From Epiperipatus broadwayi (taxonomy: Eukaryota > Onychophora > Udeonychophora > Euonychophora > Peripatidae): a stretch of DNA of 64,000 nucleotides. The stretch's first letter is position 1. Each line of letters opens with the position of its first letter. The DNA lies in NCBI GenBank assembly GCA_028023455.1, contig JAQFVV010006624.1, positions 372,001 to 436,000 of the forward strand, read 5' to 3'. Made by a program: the position numbers and the translations under genes. Under the pieces are notes generated by a model. That model saw only the letters and a list, made by a program, of their open reading frames with translations. It was not told where the DNA came from and did not search any database. Of this stretch, positions 53,816 through 64,000 are shown one piece after another.

Positions 53816-54354
53816 TGTTCTGTTTGTTTGTAAAGCTAAAATAAAAAAATTCAAAATCGTAAGCGTACTCGGACAGAAGAAAGAAACTCAAACTTTTTTA
53901 AACAACAACAAACACATACAAATGTCCTCTTTACTTATTAAACATGTTTATAATATTTGCTTTTTATTAAATTTACAAAAAAACCTGTATATTTGGACTT
54001 TTCTTACTGGATATTTTTTTCGTACCGGTCTTTTTTACTTCAAAAATATACAGATGGTAGAATCTTCTTTGTCTCGTGGAATGTTACTAACAGTACGTTA
54101 AATTGTAACTCAATAAAAACATAGATATTTAACATTTACCCAAATAAAAGTTCAATACAGTACGTTGTAAAAAGTCTTATAATTATTGTTTTAAAAAAAT
54201 CTGAACATTTCAATAGTTTAAAAAAAAAAAATCCAATGAAAACAACATTTCAACACAATTCAAATACAAACTCTCTCATCAAGCCGTAATTGCGAATTCG
54301 GAAAATGTAATTGCTGCTTAGTGACATACATGTACCGCGACGTGACATAGCGGC

Positions 54355-54431
54355 CTAGCATTCCGTAGCACAACAAAAAAGTTGTATTATAGAAAATGCT
54401 AGCATTCCGTAGCACAACAAAAAAGTTGTAT
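54355..54431. repeat. 33-bp unit repeated with 44-bp period, hairpin-forming
   Basis: 'ctagcattccgtagcaca' plus 'acaaaaaagttgtat' occurs at 54355 and 54399 without mismatch. Each copy contains the inverted pair acaac/gttgt around an A-run. The second copy runs into 'gtataaaaccgcgcc', a TATA-like sequence followed by CG-rich text. Confidence 0.8.
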
Positions 54432-55014
54432 AAAACCGCGCCATAGATGCGTCTTTAGCTATAAGATGAGTACCTTAAATTCATTTAAGTTATCGCTGCT
54501 GCCTGATTGGATATCCTCATGAATGATAGCAGGATGATTTGTTGCCCTAGTTTAGCATTTTCATTTTTCTCAAGAAGAATTTTTTTTTCCAAACACATTC
54601 CGAAAATCTTTATCCTCTCTCATTCCTATCACTATAACAAAAATTAATCACAGTCTTTTAATTTTTTCATTCCTTTACCAGTTCTAGCATTAATATCTTC
54701 CATGGGAATTTCAAATTATTATTTGATTTGATAAATATCATTTTGTATATTTTAATAAAAATTCTATACTTCTTTATCACAATACATAGTTGTTGGGGGA
54801 TAAACATAAATGATCTCCATTTGATTTATTTCATTAATTTAAATAATTAATCTTAGAACTCTGTTTTATATATCATCAATTATCCAGACAATTTCCTTTC
54901 TTTTCTTTTTTTTAAATAAAGATCTTCTCATTTGTACTTTCAATATGGCTGAATTTGTAATAAAATATATGCCAGTTTTTTAAAGCTATTTTTTCACTTG
55001 CATCTCATTTCACA

Positions 55015-55580
55015 AATTCCATTAGTGCAGATATGAAAAAGCCTGTACTGTAATCATTTAACATTTGATTTATAAATAAATCTTTATTCTATATTAGAAA
55101 TATAAGTTTACAAATGAAAACCATTTTAAAAAATCATATTTAAGCTTTGAAAAAATTGAAAAACTAATAATAAAGTGAATATGCAATGAAACAATGGAGT
55201 TTTTATTCTTTGAGCAATGAGAAGGAAAACAGACAAATGAACTGTTCCAGAAAATTTACAAACTCTTCAGTGACTAAAATTTATTTATCAAACATAAATA
55301 AATATGAAATATTAATAAAACTTTAAAATTCTGTTTTAAACTTACATTTATAATTTTTAAAATATTTCAAAAAATCATACCACATGTCAGTAAAAATGTT
55401 AGTGACCAGTTTCACAAGATGTGACTATCATACTCATGTATAGAATTATTCTAAAATTTGTGGATTTCTACTTTATCATATGTTGTTCTGTTTATACAGA
55501 CACATGAAAATATATTTAATAATATATATTTTATTAATATAACATGAAATAAATATATACCTGTGTATTTATACTATATA
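55015..55580. other. AT-rich non-coding stretch
   Basis: Nothing supportable seen. Confidence 0.35.
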
Positions 55581-55589
55581 CAGAAATTA

Positions 55590-56050
55590 TATCATCACAT
55601 GCTACTGTTGGCAAGGTGTAGCTTCTAGATGCAGCACAAGTATAGAAAAAAGAAAGTTTAAGTGATCTGATAATTTTACTTACCACTTCCATCTGTACTG
55701 TGACAGCCTGTCTTGTGAGTATTCTGACACTTTCAGATGTACTCTGAAAGCTTGCCTTATGTCTGCATCAGGATCTCGCAGCTGCCAATCCTGAATGTAG
55801 ACTGGCCTCACTGTGTTATCTACTTAGCTTAGATGGTTGATGTCTTTTGAAGAACTTGCATTTAGCTTTGTGACAGTAGTTCTCTGATCTTATCTCCAAA
55901 TGAATTATTTATTACCAGATCCTCATCCATAATGGAAACATTTGGATTCAGTGAACATCATCGCCTATTGGTCTGTTCTTGCCATTGGATATACTTTATC
56001 TGTATACACATTGGTTTATGGTAATGAATGCTGAGTCTGATTAAAATAAG
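55590..56050 (-). mobile_element. Solo LTR, minus strand, same family as 29.8 and 34.3 kb
   Basis: In reverse complement it reads 'agaccaataggcgatgatg', then 'tcactgaatccaaatgtttcc' territory, then 'aaggcaagc' and 'aggctgtcacag', in the same order as the LTR at 29826-30320 and 34450-34760. No gag or pol is attached. Substitutions are many. Confidence 0.55.
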
Positions 56051-56099
56051 ATGGAATCTGGACTAGTCGATTATTTGAAGGTAAAGTGAGACATGGTGT

Positions 56100-56924
56100 A
56101 TATACTTTTTTTAATGAATATAAACTTTTTTACTATTTCAAAAATCTTTTTAAAGTAATCTTACAAATGATTTCAAAATCAGAAAACAATAAACTTGAGT
56201 GCATCAAACATATGAAAACTGGACTAAATTAACTTGATTTCCCAACTATCAGACAGTAGTGACTTCTTGAGAATTTTTTTTAAATTAATGATCATTAATT
56301 CACTGTCTTATCATTTAAAAAAAAACTCAAACCAAAATATCGCTATAGGCAGCTACAGAAAAGTGAAGGAAACAGAACTTTCTCTGACAATATATTTTTA
56401 TATTTTCATGGTTTATATCTTTTAAATTAGGAAATGATAACTCACAAAATTCAAAATATGCTATTTCTTTGTTTGGTTTTAATCATATTCAAATTTAATC
56501 CAGGTTGCATCTCTATCATTGATAATTCAGAGCAAGTATGTAATGAACATTACTGAAATAAAATATAAATGTAACTAATTTTATCGTATGAGTATTTTAA
56601 GAAAATATTATTTACCAAAAGAAAGACTAAAATTAAACTACGCTATGTTTGTATCAATTTTTAAATATTTTCATTTTGCTTCACTTTTTATAACATTATT
56701 TTTTTATATTGTTGATTAATTAAAATATAATAAATAGCCAAAAGGTAATAGTTAATTAATAAATTTATTAATTACTTTTTTATAATTAATATACACTGCG
56801 GAATCAATTTTTATCTCTACCATAAATTTTTTTAATGGGTCGCTTTATTTTTTTACACCTGAACTAAAATATAAATTAAAAAAAAAAACTTTAGCATTTT
56901 AATTATATTTATATTTTTGCTTTT
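56100..56924. other. AT-rich non-coding stretch
   Basis: A 63-codon plus frame at 56234-56425 has no recognisable domain. Otherwise featureless. Confidence 0.35.
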
Positions 56925-56933
56925 AAATAAAAG

Positions 56934-57040
56934 CTTTTTTTTTTTCATGTGACAGAGTATCGGCCGGAAAGCAAACCCGCTAACCCGGGACAACTGCTTA
57001 TAAGGTGGCTGTGCTGACCACTCGAACACCAACGCTAGAC
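56934..57040 (-). mobile_element. tRNA-derived SINE, copy 3, with 9-bp target duplication
   Basis: Flanked by AAATAAAAG at 56925-56933 and 57041-57049. On the minus strand the head reads 'ttggtgttcgagtggtcagc' and the B-box region 'gcgggtttgctttcc', then 'cggccgatactctgtcacatg' territory and an A-run. The head is the best preserved of the three: the A-box reads close to a tRNA consensus (tcgagtggtcagc). Confidence 0.85.
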
Positions 57041-57049
57041 AAATAAAAG

Positions 57050-57510
57050 TTTTTAAATATATTACATAATTACATGTTCAGATGTTTTAATTTTTATACA
57101 ACAATATAAAAATCTTGTTCTTCTATGCTGTCGCTTTAATGTTTTTATCAGAATAAATCATTTTCCATTTTTTGAATGCATTTAAATCACTTTTCCCAGA
57201 TGATAAAGCAACTTATTTACATTATCATAAATAAATAACATTTAAATACTTATTAATCATGAAAATTAAGAAAGAAAGTTTTTTAATGTGAAAAAGATAA
57301 ATGCTGCAAAGTTTTACCTTCACACGTGACTGATATTTCACTATAGTTTTTACTTTTAGAAACAATTATCTGCACTCCCTACTTTTTTTCTTTACTACTG
57401 ATTTTATAAAAATATATTTTTATTTGTATGTTGAATATTACTTATAGAAAAATCTTTTATTCTACAATGGTTTTATATTTTCATATGTAAATTGGCTTGT
57501 ATATCTATCT
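57050..57510. other. AT-rich non-coding stretch
   Basis: Nothing supportable. A short (ATCT)n run at about 57501-57514 is the hAT target site. Confidence 0.4.
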
Positions 57511-57518
57511 ATCTAAAG

Positions 57519-60070
57519 CAGTGTTTCGCAACCTTTAAGTCTTCCTAAAATTCTTATACCCCCCTAACATATATATAATTTTTAATATTCAAAAGTTAAA
57601 ATGTTCACTAAAAAAACTTGAATGGTAGTTTTTAGGACGAAATAACTAGGAAATTATTGAGCAAACACAGTAAGTAAATTTTCAAAACATATAATGGAGA
57701 ACTGAAATTCAAATACAAAATAATTTTAATAAAATATTTTTCTATATTATTTTAATTATTAGTAATTATTTATTATTTAAATTTAGTGAGATCCTTGTGC
57801 TTGATGCTTGCTGCAAAGAGATTTTATGTCAGGTTCCAATTTAGTTAACTTCAGTCTCAAATCTCTCCGTTTATTTATATCCAGCCTTTATTTTTTTTTT
57901 TTAGCAGCAAATCATTTATGGCATGAAATCTGCATTCAGCTAAATATGAAGATGGAAATGGCAGCAATAGTTCTCTTGCACATTTGATTGCATTTGGATA
58001 TTTGATTTCGGTTTCCTCACAAAGCCATGCCAGCTCCTTTTATATCAAATTTAAATGACTCATCATTTTACATTTCTGCGAGTTCTTCTTGATACTGCAT
58101 ATTTGAAATGTCAGACAAATCCAATAATATTGGCTGCATCATCCAAGTTGGAAAATGAATTTGCTTCAAATCTGAAAATTTTTCTTTTAAATCAGCTGAT
58201 AAAATTTTCAGATGATCAACGATAACATGTATAGCGGTATCAGTAACTTCACATTTTTGGAACCAATGAAACTTTTCAAAATTTTTGTTATAAATATATG
58301 TTTGACATAATTCAATAAAAGTAATAAAACCAAATATCTTCACTTTTGCATCGACAAGAATTTTATTTGTTCATTGAAGATGTTTATTTAATATATTTAG
58401 TTTTTCAAAGATATTGGCTAAATAACTCCCAAATACCTTATCATAGATCATTAACAGATTTTTCATTTCAGGTTTGTCACTTATCAAAATCATTAAGAGT
58501 ATCAAATAGTTCCACAAATCTCATCAGGCAGTTTCCTTTCGAGAGTCATCTTACTTCAGTGTGAAGTATAAGTTTGACATGATCTTCATTTTGTTCTTCA
58601 CAAAATAACTTAAGAGACGTTCACATTTGGCGGCATGAGCTTTAATAACGTTGATACACTTTATGACTAAATTGAGAACTTCATTTAGAATAAGAGAAAT
58701 GTTTTTAGCTACCAAGTTTTCCCTGTGAATAATATAGTGTACCAGAAACATTTCTGGATTCTCACCTTTCATCAATTTTAAGCAACCGTTTTTCTTCCCC
58801 ATCATATTAGGAGCACCAGATCTTATATTTTTCATTGGTCTATTATTGACATCTAAGTCATTTTTTAGATTAATATATATATATATAATTCACAAAACAT
58901 TCCTTCAGCAAAATCACATTTATCAATATATCTTCCTTAAGTTATAAATATGACCTCACTGCCTCTCAAAGTTGATTCATCTATTTGTATTGAGGATTTT
59001 CTTGTTTTCAAGTTTTCAACAAGTTGTATTTCAATATTCTCACTCATTTCGTCTATTCTTCTTTTAACAGTATTATTACTCAGTGGCATAACTTTCACAT
59101 CTTTATCATTTTTTCCAGAAATGCTGATATTGATGATTTGATTAAATTTTCTCCTATAGTATGACTTTTCCCAGATTTAGCGATGAGCAATGAAATTTGA
59201 TAACTAGCCTCAAGAATACGATTGACAGTTGCATTATGAGCAGTAAATAGAGACTTTAATATTACTTTTTTTTCAGAGTTTTTCTTTAAAGTTTGAAAGT
59301 AATTCAAATCTGAATTAATATGAGCATTATGTTTTATCTTCAAATGTGCTTCAAGATGACCTCATTTTATTGATTCGTTAGTCAAGCATTGTTGGCATAA
59401 AAGACAAAAAGGTGAACTTTCATCATTGACAGTGGGTATGAAAACAAATTTTAAATATTCCTCCGAATACTGACAAATTTTTTTCTTGCTTGCTCCACTC
59501 ATTTCACTATGGGCTGAAAAAAATAAATATATAATTAATTAAAAACTAAAAAAAATAATATGAATTGGAACAAACATAGGATAAAATTGCATATTTAAAT
59601 ATGTATGACACATTTACTTCATTGCACAAAACATACTTTTTCATTTGACAAATTTTTCTGAAAAATGATGCTTCTAAAACTGAAATTAATAAAAATTACC
59701 AATTAAATTTACATACCATTTATATGTCAATTATATTTATACAATGTATATATTTTTTAAAACAATGAGACTTTTACAATAATTTAACCTGCGCTTATTT
59801 CAAATTACCACCAATGGTAAATGATGAATGTTACTGCGAAACACTGCTAAAGTGTGATCCCAGCATAATCAGTAATTCAATTTAGCATCTAACAGTGAAA
59901 TCGTGGCTATGAACATGATGGACAGAAGCTGGATGTTTACCCAACTCTAGTAGTAATTGAGAGTCACCATATGGTTAACTTAAATTCTCGATGAGTCCAT
60001 TTTCGAATTGCCCCCCTTAACAATCAAATTGCCCCCCAATGGGGTGTAGGGCCCCCTTTGGAAAACACTG
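57519..60070 (-). mobile_element. hAT DNA transposon with perfect 8-bp target duplications
   Basis: ATCTAAAG stands at 57511-57518 and again at 60071-60078, an exact 8-base duplication as made by hAT elements. The ends are CAGTGTTTCGCAAC on the left and ...TTGGAAAACACTG on the right, inverted repeats that match over the first eight bases and imperfectly beyond. Internal subterminal text near the right end has C-runs ('attgccccc' twice, 60007 and 60029). The element is about 2.55 kb with a single transposase relic on the minus strand. Confidence 0.92.
57783..59502 (-). pseudogene. hAT transposase relic (ZBED5/SCAND3-like family)
   Basis: The start ATG at 59502 gives MSGASKKKICQYSEEYLKF, the usual N-terminus of this family. 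A BED-type zinc finger follows (CLLCQQC..., HLEAHLKIKH), interrupted by a TGA at 59362-59364. The first catalytic acidic segment reads IQIDESTL near 58980. The second, normally DGAP, reads SGAPNMMG near 58800, so the Asp is lost, and the sequence before it is shortened. Dimerisation-region text (LAWLCEETEIKYPN, LPFPSSYLAECRFHA) lies near 58030-57910, and the frame ends at a TAA at 57783-57785 after KHQAQGSH. Several stops and shifts lie between. Related sequences in animals are annotated as ZBED5, SCAND3 or FAM200. It is inactive. Confidence 0.85.
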
Positions 60071-60079
60071 ATCTAAAGC

Positions 60080-62340
60080 AAACAAATGTCTATTTATTTT
60101 TCATTTCTTTTCAAAATTAAGTTAAACAAATTATTGTTTCTAAAAAATTAGTGGTTAGTTAAGAATATTTATTAAAAACAGTATTTTTGTCTAATTTAAT
60201 CTTATTTTTCTTGATTGAACATGTACTATGTATCTGCGGAAATTTAATGTAATGAAACATTTAATTATAAGTCGTATTATTCAGCTGAAAAATAAAAATT
60301 ATTTTATAGTGTTTAGATGAATTATAAATGACTTATTGTTATTTTTTCTCTAACTCATTGATGCCTAGTTTCTCCCATTCTAACCTGGAAGAACCCTATA
60401 GGCAATTTTAGTCATATTCGTGAGATATTATTTTTATAAATATTATTTATTACAAATATAAGTTTACAAAGATAATATTTGAACTTGGCAAAATAAAAAA
60501 ATAAAATGTTAAAGCTAATACATTATATATAACTCTTTTTGTATGAGATCATAGCTGTTGCTGATTTATGATAAAATGAATTGTTTATTTGAGGTCCATT
60601 TTTAAAACTGAAATGTTATCAAAAAGCAACAAATTTCTCTTTTTAAAATTTAAAATTGAATTTATTATTATTAAAACATTACAAAAAATTTTCACTGGCA
60701 TTTATGAAAGAATTTCTTTTCAGAAAATCTATCACAATTTCCACTTTACTGCAATTACAGTTTTATTTGACTTATCTTTTTAAAAACAAATATTTTGAAA
60801 TAAAATCTTATTGCAATCATGTATTTTTTGCTTAAAACAAATATTTTATAAATACATTGCATAAATAAGCATAAATATATAAATAATTTACTAAAAATTA
60901 TTATTTTTTCTTTCTGAAGTAGCAAAACAAAAAAGTGTACTCTCAAAACATTAGTACAAAGAATCTACCAATCACAGACATTGTAGTTCTTTTGTATTGT
61001 GATGCAACCAATTAGTGAGATTTTCAGTTGTTTTTTAATTTTGAAATTTGCGTGATGCTAAGACATTGTTCTTTTACTCCATATTGTTATTAATGTGTGT
61101 ATAATATGAAATTTTCATATGCATGATATTGATATGTTGTCAATTTTTTATTAGAAAAAAATTTACATAATAACATAATGATAAAGGTGTAAAAGTTGAA
61201 AATTCTAATATGAGTTATTCAGTGACATTATTCATACAGGAAAATGAACAAAAATTTGATATAAAAGCAAAACTGTAACAGTCTTAAATTGAAGCAAAGA
61301 TTGCAATGATAAAAAAAAGATCACTTAATATCATTATCTTATATCTGTCTTAAAATATTATAAAAGAATCATATTAACAATAATTTTGTTAAAAAATGAC
61401 TACTAAGAATTCTGGTTTCATACAAGGAAGAGATTGATTTGAACATGTATTTGCATTAAAAAATTCACATGGAAAAGGGCTTTCAATACAAATGAAAAAC
61501 TAGTGTTATCTTTATTGCTATAACCTTAGCTTAAGATTTTATTTGAAAAAAAGGACATTTTCCCAAAGTATTCTAGAATTTGCAACACCAAAGAACCCCT
61601 TATTTATTTGACAATGTGATCTCCAATAAAAATTTTAAGTGACATTTCTCATAATAGATATAAAATTTTATAAAACAAGCTCCACTGAATAAATAAATAA
61701 TAAAGATCATTTAAAGTCTTTATATTATTTCCATCTATAATTATTCTAATAAAAAAAAAACATAAAAATAAACAATCAAAAACTGTTCTGAAAACAGGAT
61801 TTCCCTATAATACTGTACTTGTAAATGTTATGTATTTTTAACTTTTGAATAATCATGTTGAATAAGATCTTGAAGAGCATTAGATGTGACCATATACTTT
61901 GAATTTAAATTTTAAAAAAAAAATTTCCAAAAGTATTTTTAAAATTATTAAATTTGACAATGAAAAAAACAATATTTTTCCTTTGAAAACAAAACAACCC
62001 AAAACTCATTGATAAAGTATAAACCTAAAATAAGTCTGGTGATGGGAACTTAAGTGCAATATCACCTAGTAATAATGGATTCCAAGATCTCATTAAAGAT
62101 GGCATTGCAATTTTTTGTATATTATGGAGAAAATAGGGCAGGGAACGTAAAAGAAAGGTAAAGTGGCTTACAGGTTTTTCTGGGCATAGTGGCTGAGAGA
62201 TTCCTGACTCCATCTAAGGAGAAGTGACAATGCATTACATTGCATAACATTAAGTGAAGTAAAGAACTAAGTGATTAATAATATCATTTCTAGCCAGGGG
62301 ATTTGATATTTATAAATAATAATGAGTTGAGCGTACAAAA
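60080..62340. other. AT-rich non-coding stretch
   Basis: About 2.2 kb with no supportable gene, RNA or repeat. The frames at 60589-60783 and 60755-60946 are Phe/Lys/Ile-rich and lack domains. The minus frame at 62025-62213 lies in a slightly less AT-rich patch and is unassigned. Confidence 0.4.
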
Positions 62341-62346
62341 ATATAC

Positions 62347-62760
62347 AAGGTCTGACAATTAAATTTGTGATCTCATGTGACAAAAAGTACTATATACATT
62401 ATTTCTGAATATCACTATGGTCACCTTCAAAGTATCTCATGGCAAGCTATGTTTTGATGTCAATTCCTAATCTGCCTTCAACATAATTTATAAACTTTTT
62501 AAATGGTCATTACTGCTATTATATTATTACTCTTGATGTCCTCAATATCATAAAATGTTTTTCAACATTTCCTTCATATTCTGATGCAAAAATGTCACTA
62601 GAGATATGATCAGATAAATAGAAATGTTTTCAATACAATTGATTCTTTACTAGTTAAGAACTCTCTCACAAACAGTGCTACATAAGCTGGTGCACATTTA
62701 CACACATCCTTACTCATATCAAGATTTTCAATTAAGATTTTCCTATTTATCTATCAATGT
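62347..62760 (-). pseudogene. mariner-type transposase relic
   Basis: The left edge, 'aggtctgacaattaaattt', matches the terminal inverted repeat seen on many mariner elements. Minus-strand frames just inside give ordered matches to the C-terminal half of mariner transposase: an ENLDMSKDVCK piece (as in xEDLxMRKVCAK), then a shortened version of the HDNAPAHTALSVREFL region, then DIEDIKSNNIIAVM, and a final 'EGDHSDIQK'-type end. Reading frames shift between them and the DDxD core is largely missing. The matching right-hand inverted repeat was not found. It is a decayed, internally deleted copy. Confidence 0.55.
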
Positions 62761-62764
62761 TTAC

Positions 62765-64000
62765 TTGGTCTGCTATGTTTTCCAAACAAATGATTTTGGT
62801 GTACAATTCCAATAGAATTTTGCAATGCTTTCATCAGTTCTTTTCATTATTGGCGGCTGTGAGTTCTTTTCATGAGTGACACTTTTTCTTGTCCATTTGT
62901 TCATTGATGTTTTCTTTATGGCCTTACTCCCATAAACTTGGACATAATTTCTCTAATTTCATTATCACTTTGTCAATTTTAAGAAAAAAAATAACTTTGT
63001 TTATTGTTTTAATCCCAGCTCTGTTATTCTTGCAATATCACCCAAAAACATGCAACACCAGTAATTAAAACCAATTAGCAGAACATTATCACATATTGTC
63101 ATGAACATAGATGTCAGGTACTAAAAAACAATGTTATAAAGCCTTACTGAGTTGTTTGTTCAGTGCCACAACATGAGCATACAGTGGCAAGTTCATGAAT
63201 TTAATTGTGGCATTTCATACAGTTTCTGACCTAGAGTCAAATCTATATAACTGTACAAAAAATAAAAACCTTAGGATGCTTTGAAATATGGGATTTTTAG
63301 CTCTAACAGAATAATGGAGTTAATAGCAATCACTAGATCCAATACTATATTACTTTTAACTTTATTGATGTAGATACATTTATTAATCACTTATGATAGA
63401 ATGGATGACTAGCTTTTTATCATATATCTTTAAAAATCACGTTCACTGTTTCTTCCTGTTAAACATTAGATAGTTTTACTTGTTTTATTCTGGAAAACAA
63501 AGGTATTCAAATAAAATTTGAATGTAATCATTGTATATTCCCAAAGAAACAAAATATTAATTCTACAAAAACAAAATAAACAAATTCTTTGTAAAGTAAT
63601 GATTTTTAATTTCTAGATTTTAAATAAAAATTGCAAATATGCAAATACAATGATCAATTGTACCAGTGAGAATTCTTCCTCTTCCATTGAAATCCCAACT
63701 CCACTTTGCACTTCACATGAAATTCCAACTCCATCTTTCTCTTCACTTGAAATCCCACTTTTCTTTGAACCAATACTTATATCTAAAAAAATTTCTTGGA
63801 ATTAATATTAATTTATATAATTTTAATTTAAGGTTTTCTCTTTGCATATATAAAAAATCCTTAAATACAGAATAGCTGCAAATGAGCCACTTTACATCTG
63901 ATGAGAACACAATTCCAGCACCAGTTTATGTCTTTACAATGCCCCATGCTTCAATTATTGAACATTAAAAAGGTTAAAAACTGGTTGCTGCAAGTAAATA
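62765..64000. other. AT-rich stretch with a short imperfect tandem repeat
   Basis: No gene could be supported. Around 63680-63770 a motif 'tgaaatcccaactccac' with 'cttca' recurs about three times at roughly 30-base spacing, which produces the 69-codon frame there. Part of 62765-63240 may be the remaining portion of the mariner copy. Confidence 0.35.

Larger units (their letters stand above)
52920..54560. other. Block separating the two LINE endonuclease parts
   Basis: It contains octamer-like ATGCAAAT text with a TATA-like box (52990-53040), degenerate TTAGGG-like repeats (53776-53815), and a duplicated 33-base unit (54355-54431). The 101-codon frame 53796-54101 has no recognisable domain and is Phe/Lys/Leu-rich. 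The block's origin is unknown. Confidence 0.4.
52450..55010 (-). mobile_element. RTE-type LINE endonuclease, minus strand, split
   Basis: On the minus strand the endonuclease middle part lies at about 55000-54570 (VYPPTTMYCDKEV, then PMEDINARTGK in the GDFNARTG position). The next part, KLDYILTNRNCVFQ, and the linker (SDMNEMNKRTTDSLIKIARE) lie at about 52905-52470. Order and strand fit one element with about 1.6 kb inserted between. The catalytic Asp of GDFN is present as ED-I-N. No reverse transcriptase follows, so the copy is truncated. Confidence 0.65.

Noticed and set aside
53796-54101. 101-codon plus-strand frame
   Set aside because: Composition is that of random AT-rich DNA (Phe, Lys, Leu, Asn), and it starts in telomere-like repeats. 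No domain was recognised.
58346-58564. Plus-strand frames at 58346-58564 and 58950-59141 as genes
   Set aside because: They are antisense to the hAT transposase relic on the minus strand.

Overview
The window is AT-rich eukaryotic (metazoan) nuclear DNA. It has long gene-poor stretches, many (TA)n runs and homopolymers, poly(A)-tailed tRNA-derived SINEs, RTE-type LINEs, Ty3/gypsy-type LTR elements, a hAT element and a mariner relic. No operon structure, bacterial signals or CRISPR are present. The species cannot be fixed from the sequence. The mix of repeats fits an AT-rich invertebrate (cnidarian, mollusc or arachnid type), and that is inference only.

The one convincing host gene is an intronless CDK9-like kinase at 10.7-11.7 kb on the + strand. 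It is uninterrupted over the whole kinase fold but has changed key motifs: the PITALRE helix, the HRDxK lysine and the T-loop threonine. It is probably a retrocopy or a fast-evolving paralogue. A few short protein-like open frames (124-249 minus, 6066-6299 minus, 15272-15529 plus) may be exons or relics and are unassigned.

Layout: 0-10.6 kb is mostly unannotatable AT-rich DNA with microsatellites, a nested palindromic repeat (2.2-3.4 kb) and a degenerate Lys/Glu-rich coding-like stretch (5.1-6.0 kb). From 12.9 to 21.2 kb lies a decayed gypsy-type chain (gag - LTR - PBS-like repeats - gag/PR/IN - PPT - LTR - gag). The segment at 12.2-12.86 kb recurs at 24.2-24.7 plus 28.2-28.4 kb, where a minus-strand RTE LINE has been inserted. 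That LINE in turn carries a 2-kb inverted and tandem repeat array. From 29.6 to 33.6 kb there are a small inverted-repeat element, a solo LTR, a SINE and LINE fragments split by another palindrome. From 34.3 to 39.9 kb is a structurally complete but mutated gypsy-type element with LTRs, PBS, gag, pol and PPT. From 40.8 to 55.0 kb there are four more RTE-type LINE copies, three of them split by later insertions, a second unrelated LINE, a TTAA-flanked MITE and a SINE. From 55.6 to 60.1 kb are a reverse-strand solo LTR, a reverse-strand SINE with target duplication, and a complete-ended hAT element with perfect 8-bp target duplications. From 60.1 to 64 kb is mostly featureless, with a mariner relic near 62.35 kb.

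The overall picture is several rounds of nested transposon insertion around one small kinase gene. No coherent multi-gene system was found. The least ordinary items are the altered kinase, the two palindromic repeat families, and the empty/occupied insertion-site pair that lets events be ordered.
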